A stretch of DNA of 64,000 nucleotides from NCBI GenBank assembly GCA_019359045.1, contig JAHHIA010000006.1, forward strand, positions 186,001 through 250,000, read 5' to 3'. Shown piece after piece: positions 35,238-43,900 of this stretch. How positions within the stretch are numbered: the first letter of the stretch is position 1; every line of letters begins with the position of its first letter. This DNA is from Scytolyngbya sp. HA4215-MV1 (GTDB lineage Bacteria > Cyanobacteriota > Cyanobacteriia > Leptolyngbyales > Leptolyngbyaceae). The notes under the pieces are model-generated. The model was not told the origin of the DNA and did no database searches. It saw nothing but the letters and a program-made list of their open reading frames with translations. The position numbers were made by a program, and so were the translations under genes.

Positions 35238-35835
35238 GCGGGATATCATTTATTATCGGGAGACAGTTTCTTATTCGCGAGTTGTCAACTCGCAGAATAA
35301 TTCCCGATCGGGGCAATTCTACTGTGTTGTGGATCGCCTGCTGTGCTGTGGATTTACTTTTATCCCAACCATAATCAGTGGCGGTGATCCTAGAAGCGGA
35401 TTTATTGAGTCAAAGGGAAATTGCGGACGATCGCAAAAACTTTGACAATATAGCTATAAGGCGATTTCTATTCCAGAATTTCAAATTTGGAGTGTGAGTA
35501 TTTCGCTCATGTCACGGGCAAGATGCCTGCCCGACATAGGATAGATTTCTTCATAGAAATCATTTAAAGCTTCAAAATATTTCTATCAGCGCAAGAAGCT
35601 GTTTTAATTTCTTGAGTAGATAAATGCCTTACCCACGCCGACCTGCAAGTAGGCAGTTTTAATTAATTGTAAGAAAGGGGTTTGGGGGCTCTGCCCCCAG
35701 GGAGGGGGTAAAACCGCCTCCACCCCCAAAAACATCTTCAATTTAATTTAGCGTAACTACTTACCATCTACTGTGTGGCACAGGTCAAAGGTTCAGCAGG
35801 AAGCAGCAAACACTTAATATTTCCCCATCTCAGCC
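35238..35835. other. 598-base intergenic region after sppA
   Basis: Contains a stem-loop GCGAGTT-GTC-AACTCGC at about 35278-35294, a second hairpin CGGGCA-AGATGCC-TGCCCG (35515-35533), and the dispersed repeat at 35648. No gene is supported. Confidence 0.55.
35648..35765. mobile_element. Dispersed 118-bp element, copy 1
   Basis: Starts AGTAGGCAGTTTTAATTAAT and ends near CTACTTACC, so its ends are short inverted repeats (AAGTAG/CTACTT). The interior GTAAGAAAGGGGTTTGGGGG..CCACCCCCAAAAACATCTTC is nearly identical to the copy at 54815. It encodes no protein. Confidence 0.75.
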
Positions 35836-36558
35836 TTATTCCCGACTTCTGGCAGCAGGACGCTGAGCTGTGACATTTGTATTCGGATCGCGGGTACGGG
35901 AAGGTTGAATTTCCCCTTGCAACTGTTGGCGTCCATTGCGAATAACCCGCATCATATCGCTGAGTTGCTTTTCCATGTCTTGAAGGACGCGATCGGCATA
36001 TTGATCGGCACCATTTTGAATTTCTTCGCATTCAGCGATCGCTTGGCGGCGCATTTCATCTAGCTCCTGCTGAGTTTGCAGGCGCAATCGTTCAATTTCA
36101 GCGATCGCTTGTTCTCGAATTGCTTCACACTCCTGCTGTACACGCTGGCGGAGTTGCATCGCCTCTAGCTCTGCGTGCCGGAGAATTTGCGACTCATCCA
36201 CGATTTGCGTTGCCTGATGTTCAGCCCCCTCCATCAGTTCATGGGCATATTGCTGAGCTTGTAGCAAAATATCCTCACGTTGCCGGACGATTTCTTGCGC
36301 TTCATGAAACGCTTCAGGCAAGTTGAGTTGAATCAGCTCTAACTGATCCAACAATACTTCCTCATCGATCACCGTACGGCGAGTGAGCGGAATTCGGGGA
36401 CTGTCGAGAACAATTTCCTCTAATCGGTTAAGTTCCCGTTGGATATCTACCCCCCCTGTTCGTAAATTGTCTCCGGAGGCATCTGCTTTGTGAGCAGATC
36501 GGGGATAAGAGTTGAGTCGGGCTTCGGAATCGATACTGGATGAGTCTTGGCGTAGCAT
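35836..36558 (-). CDS. DivIVA/Cdv3-like coiled-coil protein
   Basis: A 240-residue protein. Residues 35-80 hold a conserved motif ([26 protein letters not shown]) and residues 85-220 a long heptad coiled coil rich in Gln/Glu/Ala/Arg. This is the pattern of the cyanobacterial DivIVA-like division proteins, which help position the divisome; the assignment rests on pattern and on the neighbouring coaD, as in other cyanobacteria. It begins MLRQDSS at 36558, 112 bases inside the coaD gene in another frame. It may be transcribed together with coaD. Confidence 0.75.
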   Translation of the reverse strand: MLRQDSSSIDSEARLNSYPRSAHKADASGDNLRTGGVDIQRELNRLEEIVLDSPRIPLTRRTVIDEEVLLDQLELIQLNLPEAFHEAQEIVRQREDILLQAQQYAHELMEGAEHQATQIVDESQILRHAELEAMQLRQRVQQECEAIREQAIAEIERLRLQTQQELDEMRRQAIAECEEIQNGADQYADRVLQDMEKQLSDMMRVIRNGRQQLQGEIQPSRTRDPNTNVTAQRPAARSRE

Positions 36559-37019
36559 CTGTAGATGTCTAGAGCAACAGTTTTGGGGACAAGATGATCA
36601 ATTGGACCGCCAAACTTAGCGATTTCTTTGACCAGACTACTACTCAGGAAACTGTATTCATTAGAAGTTACCAGAAAAACAGTTTCAATTTTCTCTGAGA
36701 GCGTCTTGTTAGTATGAGCCATTTGTAGCTCCATTTCAAAATCGGACAGAACCCGTAATCCTCTCAGCAAGACGGTAGCTCCCTGCTTTTGAGCGTAGGT
36801 TACAGTCAAACCATCAAAACTATCAACCTCCACATTGGATAGGTGACGAGTCGAGTTGCGAATTTGTACCATCCGTTCCTGGATTGTAAAGAGTGGCGTC
36901 TTGTTCGGATTTCGTAGAACGGCTACAACAACCCGATCGAAAAGCTGACAGCCTCGCTCAATAATATCGAGATGACCAAGCGTAATTGGGTCAAAACTAC
37001 CAGGATAGATGGCAATCAC
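36447..37019 (-). CDS. coaD: Phosphopantetheine adenylyltransferase CoaD
   Basis: A 190-residue enzyme that makes dephospho-CoA from phosphopantetheine and ATP. The nucleotidyltransferase signature is at the N-terminus ([16 protein letters not shown]) and the second motif is [13 protein letters not shown]. The usual enzyme is about 160 residues; here a further 30 residues (about 160-190) extend into the start of the next gene and overlap it by 112 bases. The catalytic core is intact. The extension is either a real tail or the result of a missing earlier stop codon. Confidence 0.93.
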   Translation of the reverse strand: MIAIYPGSFDPITLGHLDIIERGCQLFDRVVVAVLRNPNKTPLFTIQERMVQIRNSTRHLSNVEVDSFDGLTVTYAQKQGATVLLRGLRVLSDFEMELQMAHTNKTLSEKIETVFLVTSNEYSFLSSSLVKEIAKFGGPIDHLVPKTVALDIYRCYAKTHPVSIPKPDSTLIPDLLTKQMPPETIYEQGG

Positions 37020-37397
37020 AACAGAGCATTTAAAAGTTACTCCGTGATTATAAGGGTTGACCTGGGAATCAGTCTTTAATCAGCGAACACTTGCGAAGGG
37101 CAGCGACAATTAGGTGGCTAAAAATTGTAAAAGAATATTGAGCGACACAGAAATATTGCGTGTGTTTGTCACTCACTTTTGGAGGGAACAACTTCTCTAG
37201 GTTTCTCGCAGTAGACCCCTGATATAAATCATTGAGAAACCGCCGACCTGCTTATAATCGAGGTCAAGATTGTTTCAGTTTAGGGGATCTTACAGCGAAT
37301 TAGGGTAACAGTCGGTAAAGAGAGTTGCCAGAATCGATGATTTTGCGGCTTGATGGATCTTAGGTGTCATCTTTATTTAAGCGAGTTGAGGTAACGA
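37020..37397. promoter_or_regulatory. Divergent region between coaD and the 37398 gene
   Basis: 378 bases carrying promoters for both genes. A small inverted repeat, GGTTTCTC (37200) / GAGAAACC (37234), lies in the middle. Nothing else is recognised. Confidence 0.45.
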
Positions 37398-38210
37398 GTG
37401 ACAACAACAAATCCGCCGACCAACGCTTATCTGCCAAATCCCGAATTGCAAAAACAGGCGATGGCAGCGATCGCTAAGTTTGAGCAATCAATTGCACCCA
37501 GCGCTTGGCCCTTTCTCACCAAAGCAACAGTCATCGCAGAGATGCGGGCACGAGTCCAAAATCCGTTTCAGGTCAACCAGGGAGGACAACCCTTTTGTGG
37601 CCCATCTGCTGTGTTGTTTGAGCTAATTTACAAACAACCCGTACGATATGTAGAAATGTGCCAGAGCCTTTTTTTGATGGGTGGATTTCATGGCTATCAG
37701 AATTGGTTAACAGCTCCTGACAAATTGCGTCAAGACAGTCGAGGAGATCTGCACATGGGACAAGTAGATTGGATGGTGTTGTCAACTCTACGCGAATCAG
37801 AGACTATTTTGTTTCCAGTTGAACCAAATTCTCCTGACCTGATCCGCAACCTGACTGGCATGACCAAATCTTGGGAAATGAAGGGTTGGGTCAGAGAGAT
37901 ATTAGGCTATTCCAAAGTGAAATATAACCATGCCTATTTGCTCGGTGATTTTAATGCCCTGGCGGATGCACAGCAAGCGATCGCGGCGGGGGGCGTTGCA
38001 TTTGCGTTGATCACGGCTGAGGGCATGCTGACCAACAAACCCCCTGCGGTTGCAGTACCTAACCACTGGATCGGCTTAATTGGTGGATTTTCCATTCAAC
38101 CGGCACAGGTCAGTTTTGATGTTTATACCTGGTCACGACAAATGCGTGTGAATTTGAGTTCTACCGACTTCAAAAAATATCTTTGGGCAACCGTGACCGG
38201 AAGGTTGTAG
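37398..38210 (+). CDS. Putative Cys/His hydrolase-like protein (unknown family)
   Basis: A 270-residue soluble protein starting at a GTG (37398) with GAGTTGAGGTAACGA upstream. A Cys in the strand-turn GGQPFCGPSAVLFEL (Cys67) and a His in VPNHWIGLIGGF (His223) have the order and surroundings of the Cys and His of papain-fold peptidases such as C39 (QxxCGxxxL ... HWxxxxG). I cannot name the family and have no evidence of the third catalytic residue. Peptidase or transglutaminase-like activity is therefore a hypothesis. No signal peptide or membrane segment is seen. Confidence 0.55.
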   Translation: MTTTNPPTNAYLPNPELQKQAMAAIAKFEQSIAPSAWPFLTKATVIAEMRARVQNPFQVNQGGQPFCGPSAVLFELIYKQPVRYVEMCQSLFLMGGFHGYQNWLTAPDKLRQDSRGDLHMGQVDWMVLSTLRESETILFPVEPNSPDLIRNLTGMTKSWEMKGWVREILGYSKVKYNHAYLLGDFNALADAQQAIAAGGVAFALITAEGMLTNKPPAVAVPNHWIGLIGGFSIQPAQVSFDVYTWSRQMRVNLSSTDFKKYLWATVTGRL

Positions 38211-38356
38211 GGAAAGGCGAAGCTGTTGAGTTTATCGGTTTTAAGTTGGGCGTTTTGAATTCTTAGGAAGGAAGTGACAAAACTGTCCACATTTTGATCA
38301 ATTGATTGCCGAGAGCCTGATTGAACTTTAAACCTTATGATTGCGACAGGAGAACA

Positions 38357-39070
38357 ATGATGGGATTTTTCTCTCGATTGATTAGATTTTTTATCGGCAA
38401 CCGATCGCAAAATGCAGTTGCCAAGCCTTCCCAACCACCTTCCCCATCTACATCTCCATCTTCCGCACCGTCCTCAGTCCTGACAGCCAAACCTGCCGCA
38501 CCTGAGTTAGAAACTCCACCGATTGAAACATTAATGCACCAGGTTGCAGAAGTCAGGAGTTCATTGGCGGAAGCAGCTCAGGCGGTTATCTCATCTGTTG
38601 AGACATTGAGCGAGAAGGTGACGCATTCTAAGCAAAGTGAGCACAGCCGCTTGCTTACTGCAAAGGTGGAAGAAAACATTACCTTGTGGGGAAATTCTAA
38701 ACAAGTGCAGTATGTGCCTCAGTTGCTTCGGTATGCGAATCATTCAGAACACGAGGTACAAAGCCTTGCTGTAAATGCTTTGGGCAAAATTGCCAAAGCA
38801 AATCCAGTAAGAGTAGAAACTCAGCAAATGATTCCGGTCTTGGCGCCGTTGCTCCACTCTCAACAAGCTTCGGTTCGTCAAGCCGCGATCGTGGCATTGG
38901 GAGAAATTCAATCAGAGCGAGTTTTGCCATTGCTACAATCTGCGCTCAGAAATTCCTCAGGAGATGTGGCAAAAGCGGCAAGTGTGGCAATCAAACATCT
39001 CAAATGGCAGGTTGAAAAACCTCAACCTGTGCTAGCAAAGGCAATGCCTAAGCGGATTCCTCATTTTTGA
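38357..39070 (+). CDS. HEAT-repeat protein
   Basis: A 237-residue protein from the ATG at 38357 (preceded by ACAGGAGAACA, a good Shine-Dalgarno). It starts with an amphipathic or membrane-contact helix (MMGFFSRLIRFFIG), has a Ser/Pro linker (20-45), a helical stretch, and then about four HEAT/PBS-lyase-type repeats (about 120-225: VPQLLRYANHSEHEVQSLAV; QASVRQAAIVALGEIQ; SGDVAKAASVAIKHLK). Such repeats usually mediate protein contacts. The function is unknown. Confidence 0.78.
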   Translation: MMGFFSRLIRFFIGNRSQNAVAKPSQPPSPSTSPSSAPSSVLTAKPAAPELETPPIETLMHQVAEVRSSLAEAAQAVISSVETLSEKVTHSKQSEHSRLLTAKVEENITLWGNSKQVQYVPQLLRYANHSEHEVQSLAVNALGKIAKANPVRVETQQMIPVLAPLLHSQQASVRQAAIVALGEIQSERVLPLLQSALRNSSGDVAKAASVAIKHLKWQVEKPQPVLAKAMPKRIPHF

Positions 39071-39097
39071 AATTTTGCCACGAACCCTAAGTTGCTG

Positions 39098-39538
39098 TCA
39101 TCGGGGTGGGATCAATTGAGTGACCCATTGGGGGGATGTTTCTTCCTCAGTTGCCTGGAGCCGAGCTAACCGCCAAGTTTTAAGTTCTTTTTGACTTTGC
39201 AGATATAGGTCAAAGCCGTTGTCTTGCTGAGTAACTTGGCGGTTTGGGAATTTGAGGGTGACGGTGTAGGTTCCGCGCAGATGATAAGCCGGTAAATCTT
39301 GAATCACCAGAGGGATTTGCTCTTGAACCGATACCTGGCTAATATTCAGACTGGGTGGACGATTGTAATGGAGGCGCAGTTCCTCAGTGAGCAGGGTTTG
39401 GGCTTCACTGACCTGAAGGGCGATCGCCCGCTTCACAATCTGTTTGCTGGGCGGAATCCCTGCTGTGCCACAAGCGCTCAGGAATCCGATTAAAACAAGT
39501 AGCAGCAACGATCGCAACAACACTTTCAAAGCTTTCAT
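39098..39538 (-). CDS. Hypothetical lipoprotein
   Basis: A 146-residue protein with a lipoprotein signal peptide: a charged start (MKALKVLLRS), hydrophobic core (LLLLVLIGF) and lipobox LSAC with Cys23. The mature part has a conserved-looking beta domain (VQEQIPLVIQDLPAYHLRGTYTVTLKFP; DGFDLYLQSQKELKTW). No enzymatic motif. It should be anchored in a membrane and face the periplasm. Confidence 0.75.
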   Translation of the reverse strand: MKALKVLLRSLLLLVLIGFLSACGTAGIPPSKQIVKRAIALQVSEAQTLLTEELRLHYNRPPSLNISQVSVQEQIPLVIQDLPAYHLRGTYTVTLKFPNRQVTQQDNGFDLYLQSQKELKTWRLARLQATEEETSPQWVTQLIPPR

Positions 39539-39663
39539 TCCGATTGAAGGCTTACCTCTGAATTCTCCATCGTTAGTATAGGCTGGAGCCGTCCCCCTGA
39601 TGCTGCTGAATTTCCGATAGAAACAGACTCTTTACTTAAGTGTTACAGGAATCGTGCAAACAA

Positions 39664-40329
39664 ATGTCTGAAAAAAGTCTCGGCTTAAGCAAAGCGCTCC
39701 ACGACTATTTGCTTTCAGTTTCTTTGCGAGAATCAGCCGTATTGGCGCGACTGCGTCAGGAAACTGCCAATCATCCCTTAGCAATGATGCAAATTACGCC
39801 TGATCAGGGGCAATTTTTGGCGTTTTTAGTTCAACTGATGGGGGCGACTCAAACCCTAGAGATTGGCGTATTTACGGGTTACAGCACGCTTTGTGTGGCA
39901 CAGGCGTTGCCAGCAACCGGGAAAGTGATAGCTTGTGATGTGAGTGAAGAATTTACCACGATCGCCCGTCGCTATTGGCAAGCCGCAGGCGTGGCGGACA
40001 AAATCGATTTACGGTTAGCTCCTGCCCTGGAAACACTGGACAGTTTACTTGCAGCAGGTAGAACTGACACCTTTGATTTTGCCTTTATTGATGCAGATAA
40101 GGGAAATTATGCCAATTATTACGAAAAAGCCTTGCAATTGTTAAGACCGGGCGGGCTGATAGCAGTCGATAATGTTTTGTGGTCTGGTAGGGTGCTCGAT
40201 CGCACCAGTCAGGATGCGGATACTCAAGCAATTCGTAGCTTTAACGAGAAGCTGCATAATGATCAGCGTATTGTCCTTAGTCTGGTGCCCATTTCGGATG
40301 GGTTAACTTTAGCTCTTAAGAAAGCTTAA
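39664..40329 (+). CDS. O-methyltransferase, CCoAOMT-like class I
   Basis: A 221-residue AdoMet-dependent O-methyltransferase. Motif I is LEIGVFTGYSTL; the metal- and substrate-side motif is DFAFIDADKGNYANYYEKAL; a later motif is GLIAVDNVLWSG. These are typical of the caffeoyl-CoA/catechol O-methyltransferase group that uses a divalent metal. The substrate is unknown. A GTG start at 39640 is also in frame, adding eight residues; I prefer the ATG at 39664. Its end overlaps by four bases the end of the convergent gene at 40326. Confidence 0.88.
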   Translation: MSEKSLGLSKALHDYLLSVSLRESAVLARLRQETANHPLAMMQITPDQGQFLAFLVQLMGATQTLEIGVFTGYSTLCVAQALPATGKVIACDVSEEFTTIARRYWQAAGVADKIDLRLAPALETLDSLLAAGRTDTFDFAFIDADKGNYANYYEKALQLLRPGGLIAVDNVLWSGRVLDRTSQDADTQAIRSFNEKLHNDQRIVLSLVPISDGLTLALKKA

Positions 40330-40868
40330 TCATCTGCCAGCAGGTACCTAAGGTTTTGCCTGATCGCCTGCCGTTGTTCGACATCGTAACCCAAGCGATC
40401 GAGAAAACCTTGATAATGACCACTCCCCAGTGTCAAACTTTCTAGCAAAGCCTGGGCTTTTTCTCGTACCAGGGGTAACTGAACTTGTTGAATTAATCTG
40501 ACAGTGCGGCGTTCAACCCGCTCAGAACCTGCAGCCATTTCGGACGCATGGCTTCGGTGATGCGTGATAGCCATCGCGGTAGACATTGCCAGATTTTTGA
40601 CCAACAATTCAGCGACCACTTCGGGAGCCGTTTGAAGAGCACGAATGATGCCAGAAGACGGATCATCTGCCAGGGAACTCGATCCCGCTAAATAAACTAC
40701 AAAAAAGGCTCTAGCTCCATTTTCACTGCTGACCAGGCTGGCGATCGCCGCCTCAATTTCGGCTTCCGACCCATTGCCCTGTTCAATTTCTGTCAACAAG
40801 TCTTGAGTTAGCGCCAGCCCCTGCTCAAACGTAATCCCTTTGGGAACTTCAAAAACCGACTGTACCAT
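40326..40868 (-). CDS. Conserved-type hypothetical protein
   Basis: A 180-residue mainly helical protein. A central segment, AFFVVYLAGSSSLADDPSSGI, followed by VVAELLVKNLAMSTAMAITHHRSH, suggests an amphipathic helical bundle. No domain that I recognise. It shares its 3' end with the methyltransferase gene (convergent, four-base overlap), and its upstream region leads into the WD40 gene terminus, so it is a separate transcript. Confidence 0.6.
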   Translation of the reverse strand: MVQSVFEVPKGITFEQGLALTQDLLTEIEQGNGSEAEIEAAIASLVSSENGARAFFVVYLAGSSSLADDPSSGIIRALQTAPEVVAELLVKNLAMSTAMAITHHRSHASEMAAGSERVERRTVRLIQQVQLPLVREKAQALLESLTLGSGHYQGFLDRLGYDVEQRQAIRQNLRYLLADD

Positions 40869-40985
40869 AGGTTTAGATTTTGGACTTTAAACTAAGGAAT
40901 AAAAATTCAATCATATCGGTCTTTCTCTAAAAAAACGCAAGTCTTAGAACTTAAGAATTGATGCTCTTATAAAAGCGATATCTGT

Positions 40986-43900
40986 TCAGGAACCGCTCCC
41001 TGTATTGCAAAGGGGATGATCAATGGGGCTGATACGGGGGTTATTGCTCAAGTAGTCTTGTAACCACTGACAACCGCGCAGTAACACGTCTTCCAGATTA
41101 AAATTCCACAAAACAATCGTTTGATCGGCGTTGGCAGAGGCAACGATCGTACCATCCGGACTAAAGACGACACTATTCACCGTGCTATTATTGCGCTTCA
41201 AGCTTGCTAAAACCGCTCCTTTCGTGGGGTCCCAAAGTTTAATATTGCCATCCGAGCTGGCAGAAATCAGTTTTTTGCCATCCTGGCTAAAATCAACACT
41301 GGTTACCGTGCTGGTATGTCCTTTCAGGGTTTGCAGTTCTTTGCCATCCAGGTTCCAGAGCTTGATAGTGGTGTCATAACTGGTGGATGCGATCGTCTTA
41401 CCATCGGGACTAAACCGCACATTCGTCACCTGTCCCGTATGCCCTTTCAGGGTTCTCACCACCTTTCCATCGGCTGTCCAAAGCTTCACGGTATTGTCCC
41501 AACTCCCAGAAGCGATGAGTTGCCCATCGGGACTGTAGCTAATACTGGTAATGCGATCGTCATGCGCTGCAAAGGTTTTCAATTTTTGTCCACTCAGATT
41601 CCACAGGCTGATTTGCCCAGAAAATTGACGCACAGGAACGCGATCGTTGGCAGCAATTTGGGTCGAACTTGGATTTTCGGCAAGGGCGATCGTCTGCCCA
41701 TTCGGATTAAAGCTTAGGCTGGTAACTTCGCCTTGGGCCGGAAAGATGCCCAGTTTAGTTCCATCTTGTTTCCAACGCAACACCTGACCAGACGTATCAG
41801 CAGCATTGAGTGGATTGACTGCAGCAGCGATCGTCTGCCCATCGGGACTGAATTGGACATTGGCAACCCCTCCCTCCACCGAAAACGTTCTGATCACCTG
41901 ACCATCCCCTGTCCAGAGAATTACCTTGCCGCTACTTCGGGCAAAATTATCGGCATTCGTGCCCACATCCCCCCCACTCACAATTTGCTTGCCATCCGGG
42001 CTAAACCGCACACTGATCACCGGACTTTGATGTCCCCTCAGCGTGTTGGGTTCAATGCCCTGCAAGCTCCAGAGCCGCACCAAATTATCTGCCCCCACCG
42101 TGGCAAACGTCCCATCTGGGCTAAAGCTAGCACCGATCACTTCCCGCACAGCCAGGGTTTTGGGTTCCACCTGCAGGCGTTCCAGATCCCAAAGTTTGAC
42201 CGTGTTATCGGCACTAGCAGACACCAAGGTGCGACCATCCGGGCTAAAACTCACACTTTGTAGCCGATTGGTGTGTCCCTTCAGGGTTTGTAGCAATTGA
42301 CCGGAGCGATCCCAAAGCTTAACGGTACTATCCCAACCGCCAGAAGCTAACAGGGTTCCATCCGGGCTGAAGCTGGCAGCTGTGGCCCGATCGCTCTCCA
42401 ATAAGGTTTTGAGTAGTTTTCCTTCCCGATTCCAGAGTCGAATGGTTTTATCCCATCCCGCTGAAACAATTTGTTCACCATCAGGACTAAAGCTGACCGA
42501 TTTGACCCGATCGGTATGTCCAATCAAAGTTTTCAGCAGCTCACCTTGCCGACTCCAGAGCTTAATGGTGTTGTCATCGCTGGCAGAAGCAATTGTCTGA
42601 CTGTCTGGACTAAAACTGACACTAGTGACTGAGTTAGTATGTCCCACCAGCGTTTTCAGATTCCTTCCATCCTGGCTCCACAGCAGAATATTTTTATCAT
42701 CTCCACCCGAAGCAATGAGTTGCCCATCCGGGCTATAGCTCACGCTGTTAACCCGATTCAAGTGTCCCTTCAACACCTTCAATAGCTTGCCGACTTTGCT
42801 CCAGAGAATGAGACTATTGTCGGCACTGGCAGAGACCAACCGTTGTCCATCCGGGCTAAAGCTCACACTGTTGACCCAGGAGCTGTGCCCTTCCAGACGG
42901 TTGTGTTCTTGCACGTTGTAAACCACCTGTTGCAAGTTCCCCAAAATTGCCACCTGGGTGCGATCGGGTACCTCGACAGCTTGAAGTTGTCTACCGACTT
43001 GAATGCTGGTCACCAAAGCCCCTAGTTGATCATTCGAGAGGAAGGTTGCCAACGCCAAGGAACTGGTAGCTTGCACCTCGGCGATCGCAGCACGCTGGCG
43101 TTGCTCATAAGCCACGAGGGTTGCCCCTGCTGCCAAGGCTGCGAGAAACCCGACCACACAGGCAAAGCGGGTAACCATTTTTCGTTGCCGGCGGGCCCGT
43201 TCCAATTCTTCTTCAATGCGCCGTTGTTCAATGCGCTGTATTTCCAGATCGGTCTTGAGCTTTTCTTCCCGGGTCAATGCCTCCAACAATTCTTTGGCTT
43301 TACGTAATTGTTCAATTTCTGCCCGATTTTGTTCGTCCCGTTTTTGCAATTTGGAAATTTGGGCAAGCAGAGCCGGTTCCTGCTTTTGCCGAATCAGTGC
43401 TACTAAATAATCATGAACCAATTGATATCGTTCAGCCGGAATTTCAGGCAATAAAAAGATGATGCCTGAATCAACTAAAATCTTGAGAACCAGGTCTAGT
43501 TTTTCCTCAAGTTGTTCAGTTTCTACCAGGTCCGTTGCCAGTTCAGCTCGAGTTTTGAGCGGACGAGTATTGTTTTCATCAGTGAGTAGAAACAGAACTG
43601 TGCGGGCAACTTCTTCATTCGGCGGGCCACAATCTTCAATTACTTTTTCCAAGAACCGATCGACCAATTCTTGTTTGGGATTCTCGCCTAATTGAATATA
43701 TTCTTCGAGTTTTGTAATTTGGTCATCCTGAAGCTGCGAACCGACCACCTGTAGCTCGATCGGACGCACTTCTCCCTGTTCTTTAGCCAAATCCGCCACC
43801 AATTGATCGATCAGCGCTGGCTCTAAATAAAACTGAGGGCGTTCAGTTAAATGTTGAATAATAACTTTGGCTTCTTCAGTTGAAAAATTGCCTAAATAAT

